9,424 nucleotides of DNA. It comes from Sulfurimonas sp. UBA6014 (GTDB taxonomy: Bacteria > Campylobacterota > Campylobacteria > Campylobacterales > Sulfurimonadaceae). The stretch covers positions 37,984 to 47,407 of the forward strand of contig DJAA01000046.1 in NCBI GenBank assembly GCA_002428085.1, read 5' to 3'. A program made the translations under genes and the position numbers. The notes beneath the pieces are model-generated. The model worked only from the letters and a program-made list of their open reading frames with translations. It did no database searches and was not told the origin of the DNA. Below are positions 1 to 7,092 of the stretch, one piece after another; the first letter of the stretch is position 1; the number at the start of each line of letters is the position of its first letter.

Positions 1-174
1 AGAACCCGAAGTGACGATGGTGAGTCTTGAGTATTTACTCTCAGGAATCGGAGCAACCGTTAAAGAGGTGATGTTGTATCCACGTCCAGAGAAAAGATTT
101 GTTATACGAGACAAAACACTTGCTTCGTTGACGACTATGACTGAGACAACTCTTCTTTCACTATTTTCAGTCAT
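1..174 (-). CDS. ilvN: Acetolactate synthase small (regulatory) subunit, N-terminal part; truncated by the left window edge
   Basis: Only the first 58 codons are inside the window. The ATG at 172-174 overlaps the ilvB stop codon by one base (TAATG), and an AAGGAG Shine-Dalgarno lies 8 nt upstream at 183-188, inside the end of ilvB. The visible residues form the start of an ACT domain. The strand VVSVIVVNEASVLSRI (9-24) is followed by the loop GRGYNI (30-35) and SLTVAPIPE (37-45). In IlvN/IlvH proteins this loop, with its Gly and Asn, forms the valine-binding site, and the subunit activates IlvB and confers feedback inhibition by valine. The C-terminal domain is not visible. Translational coupling to ilvB would give balanced subunit amounts. 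The identification is firm; only the length is unknown. Confidence 0.95.
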   Translation of the reverse strand, partial: MTENSERRVVSVIVVNEASVLSRITNLFSGRGYNITSLTVAPIPESKYSRLTIVTSGS

Positions 175-1871
175 TATTTTGTCTCCTTTTTCTCTAATAG
201 CATCATGTTAAATAAACTTCCCCCCGATGGAACCATCGGCATAACGTTCTCAAATCTTTCAACAACCACATCTATAAATGCAACAATATTTTTTGCAACC
301 GCATCTTGAAGTGCAAAGTCAAACTCTTCTTTTGTTGTCACTCTGTATCCAATCCCACCAAAAGCTTCTGAGAGCTTTACAAAGTCTGGCTGAACGCTCA
401 AATCTGTTTCACTGTGGCGTTTGTCGTAAAAGAGTGTTTGCCACTGACGCACCATTCCAAGGAAGTTATTATTTAATATGATATTAATAACGGGAATATT
501 TTTCTCAACTGCCGTCATGAGCTCTTGAACATTCATAAGAATAGAACCATCACCCGTGAAGTTGATACTCACCTTATCAGGACATGCCACTTTGACACCG
601 ATTGCTGCAGGAAAACCAAAGCCCATTGTTCCAAGTCCACCTGAGGTTATCCATTGGTTTGGACGAGAAAAAGGGTAAAACTGTGCCGCCCACATTTGGT
701 GTTGTCCAACGTCTGTAGAGATATTAGCACTATCTCCAAGAAGCTCGCCAACACGTTTTACAACCCATTGAGGCTTAAGTCTCTCTGTATCTTCATGAAA
801 GGTTAATGGATGCAATGCATCAAAATGAGCAATGGTTTCTCTCCAAGACTCATAATTTTCAGGATGGATATGCTCACATTGCTCGAGCATATCAATGACA
901 ACATTTTTAACATCCCCAACAATTGGATAGTCAGCATTGACAAGTTTTGAAATACTTGCAGGGTCAATATCGACATGAATAACACCTGCATTTTTAGCAA
1001 ATTCTGAGAGTTTTCCAGTAACGCGGTCATCAAACCGAGCTCCAAGCCCTATAACCAAATCTGTCTCACTCATCGCCATATTTGCAGCGTATGAGCCGTG
1101 CATTCCAAGCATGGAGATAAGCAAATCATCATCAAAGGATAAAACACCGCGAGCCATTAAAGTCTCAACTGCTGGAATACCTGTTTTGTGAACTAACTCT
1201 CGCACTTCATACGATGCGTTTGAGTTTATGATACCGCCACCTAGATAAAAAATTGGTCTTTTTGCCTTTGAGATAGCATCCATGGCTTTTTTGATTTGAC
1301 GTGGATTGCCTTTTACATGAGGCTTGTAGGTTTCAAGTTCAAGTGCAATATCATAATTAAACTCAGCAATTTGCGCTGTGACATCTTTTGGAATATCGAC
1401 ATGCACAGGACCAGGACGCCCACTGCGCGCTATATGAAACGCCTCTTTAAGAACACGTGGCAAATCTCGAGCATCCGTTACAAGATAGTTGTGTTTTGTA
1501 CAAGGTCGACTAATACCTACAGCATCAATCTCTTGAAAAGCATCTGTTCCAATAAGGCTCATAGGAACTTGACCTGAAACTACAACCAAAGGAACTGAAT
1601 CCATATACGCATCTGCTAAACCCGTTACAGCATTTGTAAAGCCTGGTCCACTAGTAATCATGGCAACACCAACTTTTCCACTTGCTTTTGCATATCCCTC
1701 GGCCGCATGAATAGAAGCTTGCTCATGACGATTTAATATATGCTTAAATCCTCTTTGTTTATATATTTCGTCATATACGTTCATGATTGCTCCACCTGGG
1801 TAACCAAAAACCGTATCTACCCCTTCAGCAATAAAAGCTTCAATGACCATTTGTGCACCAGTTATTTGCAT
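174..1871 (-). CDS. ilvB: Acetolactate synthase large (catalytic) subunit
   Basis: A complete 565-residue protein of the family's usual length. It joins two pyruvates, or pyruvate and 2-oxobutyrate, using thiamine diphosphate (ThDP), Mg and FAD: the first common step of valine, leucine and isoleucine synthesis, in the cytoplasm. The N-terminal ThDP pyrimidine domain (about 1-165) carries YPGGAIM (24-30) and the catalytic glutamate E50 in RHEQASIHAAEGYAKASG. The central FAD-binding domain (about 190-330) has FYLGGGI and GLGARFDDRVTGK. The C-terminal ThDP domain has the GDG...NN diphosphate/metal motif (G440-D441-G442 to N468-N469). I chose the ATG at 1869-1871 over the adjacent in-frame TTG because a GGGGGA Shine-Dalgarno lies 7 nt upstream. 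A promoter region with two -10 elements precedes it, and ilvN follows with a one-base overlap. No key residue is missing. Confidence 0.98.
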   Translation of the reverse strand: MQITGAQMVIEAFIAEGVDTVFGYPGGAIMNVYDEIYKQRGFKHILNRHEQASIHAAEGYAKASGKVGVAMITSGPGFTNAVTGLADAYMDSVPLVVVSGQVPMSLIGTDAFQEIDAVGISRPCTKHNYLVTDARDLPRVLKEAFHIARSGRPGPVHVDIPKDVTAQIAEFNYDIALELETYKPHVKGNPRQIKKAMDAISKAKRPIFYLGGGIINSNASYEVRELVHKTGIPAVETLMARGVLSFDDDLLISMLGMHGSYAANMAMSETDLVIGLGARFDDRVTGKLSEFAKNAGVIHVDIDPASISKLVNADYPIVGDVKNVVIDMLEQCEHIHPENYESWRETIAHFDALHPLTFHEDTERLKPQWVVKRVGELLGDSANISTDVGQHQMWAAQFYPFSRPNQWITSGGLGTMGFGFPAAIGVKVACPDKVSINFTGDGSILMNVQELMTAVEKNIPVINIILNNNFLGMVRQWQTLFYDKRHSETDLSVQPDFVKLSEAFGGIGYRVTTKEEFDFALQDAVAKNIVAFIDVVVERFENVMPMVPSGGSLFNMMLLEKKETK

Positions 1872-1876
1872 CAAAA

Positions 1877-1883
1877 GTCCCCC
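1877..1883 (-). promoter_or_regulatory. Ribosome binding site of ilvB
   Basis: On the minus strand, GGGGGAC ends just before ACTTTTG-ATG-type spacing (about 7 nt from the Gs to the ATG at 1871). It decides between the ATG and the TTG directly before it, in favour of the ATG. Confidence 0.7.
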
Positions 1884-1914
1884 ATTCTTAAGTAATTTTT
1901 TTTAAAAAGTTGAT

Positions 1915-1945
1915 TATTATAGGTAAACATAACTATATTATAGGT
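1915..1945 (-). promoter_or_regulatory. Tandem -10 promoter elements upstream of ilvBN
   Basis: Two perfect TATAAT hexamers occur on the minus strand, at 1937-1942 and 1916-1921. Each lies inside a repeated ten-base block (ACCTATAATA on the minus strand), and the two copies are exactly 21 bp apart. No good TTGACA-like -35 box is found 16-18 bp upstream of either, as is common for sigma-70 promoters in Campylobacterota, where an AT-rich upstream stretch takes that role. The downstream element would give a 5' leader of roughly 35-40 nt before the ilvB ATG, too short for a classical leader-peptide attenuator. The spacer between the WD40 gene stop (1976) and ilvB holds nothing else I can name. 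Confidence 0.6.
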
Positions 1946-1975
1946 TAAAACAAGAGGATACTTTGAAGCTAAAAA

Positions 1976-4102
1976 CTATTCTAAGATTGAGGGGACTATC
2001 ATGGATGGTCGCCACATCTTCATGGAGCCTTTTGTTTGCATATCTAGCGTCAATTTACTCTGTGGATACTGTTTTTTAAAAGTGGCATAAAAGCTCTCAA
2101 TCTGATCTTGAACTCCAAAACATAAAATGTAGTTTTTTATCCCGTTTTCTATAATTTGTTGATCCCTTTTTTGCTGAACGGCTTGTTCTAGTTGCACCAT
2201 ATACGACCAGCCAAACATCGTTGCTAGGGAGATAAATTTTGAGCTTATGTTCATATAGGCACTTAAGACATCTCTAACTCCAAGGGCATTCCCCTCAACT
2301 GCATATGCATTTGCAAGAGAGAGGTCATTTGTGTATTGCTTTTGAAGTGCCAACCCCTCTTGAGTGTTTTGCAAATCCTCTGAAGTTGCTAAAATATTAT
2401 AGGCTAGCTCCCTATCTTCATCTTTTAGCGCAGCAAAAAACTTTTGTTTTGCTTCAATTTCTTCAATCAAATCTTTAGCAACCTCTTCAAAATCGCTAAA
2501 GTCTGCTAAAACTCGGAGCAATTTTATAGCAGCATGCGTCTCATTTTCATCTAAAAATTTTCGTATATTGATATAGAGTATATCTGCGTAATTCATCAGT
2601 GTTGTATATTCAGGAAATTCTTTTAAAAATGGGTGGAGTTTTATAAGTTCAAATGTTCCTCTAAAATCTTTTTGTCCAAGAGAAATTTTAAACATTCTAT
2701 AAACATCTCCTTGGGCAAAGAGCTCTTGGATTATTTTTGTTTTTTCACTGATTCCTCTGTATGGAGCCAAAAGCTCTTTTGCCTTATCCATCCCTTTTGG
2801 GTCAATAGAGTATTTTTGCGCTAAAACAAAAGATTTTTTCCAATTCATTTCTAAATTTTGAAACAATTGGGACTCTTTATAAATAGGGTGCATATTTGCC
2901 AAAGCATAGGCTAGAGGAATTTTTCCTTGAGCGATAAATGTTGAGAATTTTTCAAACTCTTCATACTCATGAATGAGTTTTTGCATGATTGTATTTTTAT
3001 CTGGTATATTTTTAAAAGACTTAAAGAGTTCTATAGCTGTATGTTTCTCATTTGATTCTAGTGCTTGCTGTGCTTTTTTGAGTGTCATGTCCCAAATAAC
3101 GCCAACTTGAGTGCTAACTTTTGTATATTGCAAAAGTGGATTTTTTTCAATATATTTGTAGATGATGTCGTAGTTTTTTTTAAGCATCAACTCTTTCAAT
3201 TTCTCTTCATATTCATAAATATCATAAAAGAAAAGTTCATTTTTTTGTGTTGCTATAATGAGCGTGTTTCTCCTCTCATCAAAAGCAAGTGCTGTGATGG
3301 CTGCACTGAGTTTGATATAGTTTTTGCTTAGAAGTTTATATGTTTGGAGTTCATACACCAAAATATATCCAAGAGTTGTCCCTAAAAATAAAAAAAGATT
3401 ATCAGAACTTTTTGTTACCTGCAAAACATTATCATGAATCCCTTCGATTCTCGCAACTGTTCTGCCATACTTTACATCCCAAATAATCCCTTTGCTATCT
3501 TTGTCTACCGTAAACAATCTGTTATTCGTTAAAAAAAGGGATTTGGTTACGGGTGCGGCATGGGCTCTGAGTTTATGAGAAGGGGTCATGCTTATCAGAT
3601 GAAAAAGAGAGATATTTTTATCATAACTTGCAGTCGCCAAGGTTTGTCCATCATCGCTAAAAGAGATGTCATTCACGGCGTCAAGATGCATAGGGAGTGT
3701 AAAAGCGAGCTTTCCATTTTTGATATCAATCGCAAAAGTTTTTCCATCTTCCCCACAAGAGAACATATAGGTGTTATTTGGGTCAATCCCAACACAAGAG
3801 ACTTCACCCTGATGTCTATTTACTTTGCCAATTGCTTTTTTGGTTTTTGTATGAAAAAGTCTTGCCTCTTTTGCATCCGAGCTAATAGATGCAAAATACT
3901 CCCCATCTTGGCTAAAAGCCACAACACTATTTTTATATCTTTCATGAATCATATTGGCTTTAAATCCACCCAAAACATCCAAAGTATCTTTGTTGAGATA
4001 CATGATGGTTGTTTGACTATCGACTATGAGTAGTTTATCCTCATCAAGTATCTTTATGAGGATGATAGGTTTGGCTAGATTTTTTTTCTTAAATGGATTC
4101 AT
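1976..4102 (-). CDS. WD40-type beta-propeller protein with a C-terminal alpha-helical (solenoid-like) half, function unknown
   Basis: A 708-residue protein with no named function that I can assign. Residues about 10-297 are beta-strand repeats typical of WD40 propellers. Recurrent units include VVAFSQDGEYFASISSD (60-76), NDISFSDDGQTLATASYD (144-161), and strand ends such as GIIWDV (205-210) and FFYDIYEY (291-298). Residues about 298 to 660 are strongly helical, charged and leucine-rich, with short repeated helix pairs (ELMLKKNYDIIYKYI, AIELFKSFKN, AAIKLLRVLADF) resembling TPR-like or solenoid repeats. The tail ends in TKGSMKMWRPSMIVPSILE. There is no signal peptide or membrane segment, so it is probably cytoplasmic and may act as a scaffold. 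The ATG lies 2 nt after the ilvA stop with AGAGG upstream, indicating coupled translation. A link to amino acid synthesis is not shown by the sequence. Confidence 0.85.
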   Translation of the reverse strand: MNPFKKKNLAKPIILIKILDEDKLLIVDSQTTIMYLNKDTLDVLGGFKANMIHERYKNSVVAFSQDGEYFASISSDAKEARLFHTKTKKAIGKVNRHQGEVSCVGIDPNNTYMFSCGEDGKTFAIDIKNGKLAFTLPMHLDAVNDISFSDDGQTLATASYDKNISLFHLISMTPSHKLRAHAAPVTKSLFLTNNRLFTVDKDSKGIIWDVKYGRTVARIEGIHDNVLQVTKSSDNLFLFLGTTLGYILVYELQTYKLLSKNYIKLSAAITALAFDERRNTLIIATQKNELFFYDIYEYEEKLKELMLKKNYDIIYKYIEKNPLLQYTKVSTQVGVIWDMTLKKAQQALESNEKHTAIELFKSFKNIPDKNTIMQKLIHEYEEFEKFSTFIAQGKIPLAYALANMHPIYKESQLFQNLEMNWKKSFVLAQKYSIDPKGMDKAKELLAPYRGISEKTKIIQELFAQGDVYRMFKISLGQKDFRGTFELIKLHPFLKEFPEYTTLMNYADILYINIRKFLDENETHAAIKLLRVLADFSDFEEVAKDLIEEIEAKQKFFAALKDEDRELAYNILATSEDLQNTQEGLALQKQYTNDLSLANAYAVEGNALGVRDVLSAYMNISSKFISLATMFGWSYMVQLEQAVQQKRDQQIIENGIKNYILCFGVQDQIESFYATFKKQYPQSKLTLDMQTKGSMKMWRPSMIVPSILE

Positions 4103-4104
4103 GA

Positions 4105-5307
4105 TTAGCCTCTTAAATAGCCCTCTTTTTTTAGTGCCGCTGTGATGCGTAATTGATGCTCTTCCCCTTTTGTTTCCATATGAACGGTGACATTCGCATC
4201 GCCATATTCAAGAGAAATGGCAGTTCTATCGTAAGAAATATAGACAATATTTGCATTTAACTCTTGGAGTATTTGCGTAAATCTCATAAGCGAGCCAGGT
4301 TTATCAACTAAAGTGACAGTTATATTCATTTTTCTGCCTGATTTTAATAAACCTTTTTCGATGATGACTGAGAGAAGGGTCACATCCATGTTGCCACCGC
4401 TTAAAAGTGCCACTACCTTTTTGCCCTTTAAGTGTTCAAGTTTGTGATGCAAAAGTGCAGCTACACCCACTGCTCCTGCACCCTCGACAACAAGCTTTTG
4501 TTTTTCTAGCAAAAATAAAATCGCACTTGCTATCTCTTCATCATCCACACTTATAAATCTATCTACTGTGTCAAGGATGTGAGCGAGGGTAATTTTTGAT
4601 GCGTCTCTCACCGCAATACCATCGGCAATCGTTCGCACACTCGTTGTGTGAACTGCTTCTTTGAGCTCAAAAGAGTTTTTTAGTGCAGGAGCCCCTTTGG
4701 CACTCACACCAATGACTTCTATATTTGGATTGATACTTTTAAAGGCACTTGCCATGCCAGAGATAAGTCCGCCACCCCCTGTTGGGATGAGAATGGCATC
4801 AAAATCAGCACATTTTTCCAAAATCTCTAGTGCTACCGTCCCTTGCCCCTCCATCACTTTTTCATCTTCAAAAGGATGGACAAAGGTTAAGGTATTTTCT
4901 TGTGCGTACTTTAAGGCATAAGCATACGCCTCATCGTAGTTTGCACCTGCCAAAATAACCTCAGCACCATAATGTCGCACTCCGTTTATTTTAGTCAGTG
5001 GAGTTGACTCAGGCATGACGATGACCGCTTGGATGGCAAATTTTAAAGCAGAAAGTGCAACTCCCTGCGCATGATTGCCTGCACTCGCAGTCACAACACC
5101 ACATGAGCGCTCTATGTCTGTTAAAGAGGCTATTTTGTTATAGGCGCCTCGTATTTTAAAAGCACCAGTGACTTGAAGATTTTCTTTTTTTAAGTATACC
5201 TCGCAACCCGAAATATCACTAAGATAAGGAGCATATGAAAAAGGGGTGTCAATGACTATATCTTTTATCCGCTCTCGCGCTTCATAAATTTTTTTAATAT
5301 CTAACAA
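4105..5307 (-). CDS. ilvA: Threonine ammonia-lyase (threonine dehydratase) with C-terminal ACT domain
   Basis: PLP enzyme converting threonine to 2-oxobutyrate and ammonia, the committed step to isoleucine. From the chosen TTG start it has 400 residues, matching the medium-length form (PLP domain plus one ACT domain) rather than the roughly 510-residue E. coli IlvA. Visible motifs: the PLP lysine K51 in TGAFKIRGAYN (47-57), SAGNHAQGVA (75-84), the phosphate-binding glycine loop PTGGGGLISG (175-184) and LLSGGNMD (301-308). The ACT domain begins near MNITVTLVDKPGSLMRF (327-343), suggesting allosteric control by an amino acid; the effector cannot be read from sequence. The TTG at 5305-5307 is preferred because AAAGGG sits 5 nt upstream and the protein then begins MLDIKKIYEA like relatives; earlier starts would overlap the upstream gene. 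It lies 10 nt after the CoA-binding gene and 2 nt before the WD40 gene. Confidence 0.95.
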   Translation of the reverse strand: MLDIKKIYEARERIKDIVIDTPFSYAPYLSDISGCEVYLKKENLQVTGAFKIRGAYNKIASLTDIERSCGVVTASAGNHAQGVALSALKFAIQAVIVMPESTPLTKINGVRHYGAEVILAGANYDEAYAYALKYAQENTLTFVHPFEDEKVMEGQGTVALEILEKCADFDAILIPTGGGGLISGMASAFKSINPNIEVIGVSAKGAPALKNSFELKEAVHTTSVRTIADGIAVRDASKITLAHILDTVDRFISVDDEEIASAILFLLEKQKLVVEGAGAVGVAALLHHKLEHLKGKKVVALLSGGNMDVTLLSVIIEKGLLKSGRKMNITVTLVDKPGSLMRFTQILQELNANIVYISYDRTAISLEYGDANVTVHMETKGEEHQLRITAALKKEGYLRG

Positions 5308-5312
5308 TTTGA

Positions 5313-5318
5313 CCCTTT
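5313..5318 (-). promoter_or_regulatory. Ribosome binding site that sets the ilvA TTG start
   Basis: AAAGGG on the minus strand, 5 nt before TTG 5307 and partly overlapping the stop codon (5318-5320) of the upstream gene. No in-frame ATG lies near the expected N-terminus, so this site supports an unusual TTG start for ilvA. Confidence 0.65.
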
Positions 5319-5743
5319 TAAAGTGAGCGATGTTCAACCATGCTACACAAATTTTGAACAACTCTCATCCCTGCATCTGTCGCTTTTTGAGCCGCAGCGT
5401 TATTGACGATACCTTTTTGAGCCCAAAAAACTTTTACATCGCCTCTTGCGATACATGTATCTGCGATAGCATCAAGCGCATCAGGTTTTCTAAAAATGTT
5501 GACCATATCTACTGCAAATGGGATATCGGCAAGTGAGACATAGACTTTTTCACCAAGAATAGTCTCTTCTTTTGGGTACACAGGGACTATTTTATACCCT
5601 GCGGCTTGCAAATACTTCGCAACTCTGTGACTATCTTTTGTCTCATCTGGAGAGAGACCTAAAACTGCAATAGTTTTGACACTTTGAAAAATTTCTTTGA
5701 TTTCTTGTTTGTTTGCATTAATGGAGGGAAATTCGCATTCCAT
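5318..5743 (-). CDS. CoA-binding domain protein (YccU-like, CoA_binding_2 family)
   Basis: A 141-residue single-domain protein with a Rossmann-like CoA-binding fold. Visible: the nucleotide-binding strand-loop TIAVLGLSPDETKDSHRVAKYL (split about 24-45), the second strand KIVPVYPKEETILGEKVY (51-68), VDMVNIFRKPD (78-88), and the C-terminal family signature WAQKGIVNNAA (107-117) followed by NLCSMVEHR (131-139). Small proteins of this type resemble the CoA-binding part of succinyl-CoA synthetase alpha and acyl-CoA synthetases but lack the catalytic part; their role is unsettled. The length is normal for the family. The ATG is supported by AAGGA 6 nt upstream (5750-5754) and by the promoter at 5773. 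It is the first gene of a likely unit with ilvA and the WD40 gene. Confidence 0.9.
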   Translation of the reverse strand: MECEFPSINANKQEIKEIFQSVKTIAVLGLSPDETKDSHRVAKYLQAAGYKIVPVYPKEETILGEKVYVSLADIPFAVDMVNIFRKPDALDAIADTCIARGDVKVFWAQKGIVNNAAAQKATDAGMRVVQNLCSMVEHRSL

Positions 5744-5772
5744 ACTAAATCCTTCTTTTAAATTGGGGACTT

Positions 5773-5778
5773 ATTATA
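5773..5778 (-). promoter_or_regulatory. -10 element for the CoA-binding protein/ilvA/WD40 unit
   Basis: A perfect TATAAT on the minus strand, in the context TTTGCTATAATAAG with a run of about eight T upstream, in the 66-bp gap before the CoA-binding gene. Expected transcription start is near 5766, giving a leader of about 23 nt that includes the AAGGA ribosome binding site. No -35 box is evident, as is common in this phylum. Confidence 0.6.
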
Positions 5779-5809
5779 GCAAACTAATCAAAAAAAATTC
5801 TCTATCACC

Positions 5810-6037
5810 CTACTCTCTATTAGCTATTTTCATCGCTAGTTTACGCGCGATTGGAAAAACAAGCAAGATACTTGGAAAGGCTATAGCATAAGCGATTATC
5901 CACGCATGAAACCAGATTTCTAAGAAGTTCTCAACGAATCCTAAGTTTATCAAAGTGATGATACCCGACATGATAAAGCTCATAAATCCTGAAAGCAGCA
6001 GTGCTTGAACTCTGTGCAGATGTTTGATTGAAACCAT
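5810..6037 (-). CDS. Small DUF2798 family membrane protein
   Basis: A 75-residue protein with two predicted membrane helices at about 11-33 (ALLLSGFMSFIMSGIITLI) and 43-65 (FHAWIIAYAIAFPSILLVFP), followed by the basic tail ARKLAMKIANRE. The phrases FIMSGIITLIN, W..AW..A..IAFP and FPIARKL fit the DUF2798 family, which has no established function. I chose the ATG at 6035-6037 rather than the in-frame GTG 27 nt earlier because AAGGA (6043-6047) lies 5 nt upstream of it. It stands in its own gap: 72 bp after the YheT gene and 66 bp before the next promoter, so it may be the last gene of the upstream transcript or have its own weak promoter. Confidence 0.8.
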   Translation of the reverse strand: MVSIKHLHRVQALLLSGFMSFIMSGIITLINLGFVENFLEIWFHAWIIAYAIAFPSILLVFPIARKLAMKIANRE

Positions 6038-6109
6038 TTTTTTCCTTTTACTAATAGTACACACTCAAATGAACTCGTCCATTTTAGTTATGTAAGTTAT
6101 GGTGAAAGT

Positions 6110-7090
6110 CTACTCTATAAAACTTTTAAAATACTCTAAAATTTTTTCTTCAAGCCAATACTGCGGCTCACGCAAGTTTCCTGCAATAAAACCTACATGC
6201 CCGCCGTTTTTACTCACTTGCAAGGTGATATTTGGAGAAAGTTCCTCTCTTGTGGGGAGAATTTTTTCACTCATGAAAGGGTCATCAAGTGCATGGATGA
6301 TTAAAGTAGGAATGCGTATATGTATCAAATACTGTTTAGCACTAGATTTTTCATAATACTCCTGCGCTGAGCCAAATCCGTGAATGGGGGCTGTATACGC
6401 AGCATCAAATTCCCAAAAATTTCTTAATTTTTTCACTTCATTTTTCTCTAAACCAATCAAGGATTTTATATCATGATGCTCATATTTTTGTAACAACGAA
6501 CGCTTTAAATCTCTCAATAAAATATATTGATAAAATTTTGCAAAACCTCTGTCCATTTGAGTCGCAGAGACTTCTAACTGCATAGGTGCCGATACACAAA
6601 TAGCCCCACTCAGCAGTGCGCGCTCGCCCTCTTCGCCTAAAAGTTTTAAAAGCATATTTGCACCCAGCGAATAACCCACTGCAAAAAGTTTGGCTTGTGG
6701 AAATGTTGTATGCACATGGTGTATCCAAGCCTTTGCATCGAGTGTTTCACCGCTATGATAGGACTTTGCAAATCGATTTGACTTGCCCGAACAGCCCCTA
6801 AAATGCATCACGACCGAGGGAATCTTTTCTTCTTGTAAAGCATTCATAACCCCCTGAATATAGGGCGAATGAAACGAGCCAGCTAAACCATGAAACAAAA
6901 TAACTATGGCTTTTGCATCCCTATTTTTTGGTTTCTCAAGCCAATAGCACTCCACAAAATCACCATCTTCAAGCTCAAAAACTTCTATCTCTGCTTGCGG
7001 AGTCTTTATTTTTCTAAAAAAAGATGAAAAGAGTGTTTGCACATGTCTGTTTCTGAGTCCAAAAGAGGTCGTAAAAGCTTGATTTTTCAT
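6110..7090 (-). CDS. Alpha/beta hydrolase of the YheT family
   Basis: A 326-residue cytoplasmic hydrolase, full length for YheT-type proteins. The N-terminus FGLRNRHVQTLFSSFF (10-25) is the typical 'NRHVQT' start of this family. The oxyanion-hole strand ILFHGLAGSFHSPY (64-77) and HFRGCSGKSNR (96-106) follow. The nucleophile elbow is GYSLGAN with Ser141. The acid is probably one of the aspartates in HALDDPFM (266-273), and the base is His298 in NGGHVGF. The natural substrate is unknown; the family is related to Abhydrolase/EMB8 esterases. The ATG lies 2 nt after the DUF2400 reading frame stop. The only good Shine-Dalgarno (AGGAG, 7105-7109) is 14 nt upstream within that gene, suggesting translation coupled to a gene that is itself interrupted. 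Confidence 0.92.
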   Translation of the reverse strand: MKNQAFTTSFGLRNRHVQTLFSSFFRKIKTPQAEIEVFELEDGDFVECYWLEKPKNRDAKAIVILFHGLAGSFHSPYIQGVMNALQEEKIPSVVMHFRGCSGKSNRFAKSYHSGETLDAKAWIHHVHTTFPQAKLFAVGYSLGANMLLKLLGEEGERALLSGAICVSAPMQLEVSATQMDRGFAKFYQYILLRDLKRSLLQKYEHHDIKSLIGLEKNEVKKLRNFWEFDAAYTAPIHGFGSAQEYYEKSSAKQYLIHIRIPTLIIHALDDPFMSEKILPTREELSPNITLQVSKNGGHVGFIAGNLREPQYWLEEKILEYFKSFIE

Positions 7091-7092
7091 AT

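Noticed and set aside
803..1045. 80-codon minus-strand frame within ilvB
   Set aside because: It is an out-of-phase shadow of well-conserved ilvB coding sequence.
1888..1915. A/T-rich stretch with T and A runs that could be a terminator for the WD40 gene
   Set aside because: No GC-containing stem precedes the T run, and the stretch lies within the ilvB leader downstream of its promoter.
3560..4033. 157-codon plus-strand open frame opposite the WD40 gene
   Set aside because: It lies wholly antisense to a gene with clear protein-level repeats, has a composition rich in Cys/Phe/Ile typical of reverse-frame reading, and has no recognisable domain.
6038..6064. Upstream GTG start for the DUF2798 protein adding nine residues
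   Set aside because: The ATG at 6037 has a properly spaced AAGGA site, which lies inside the proposed extension, and gives the normal family length.
6050..6075. Possible -10 element (TACTAT after GTGTG) for the DUF2798 gene
   Set aside because: It matches TATAAT at only four of six positions, with no other support.
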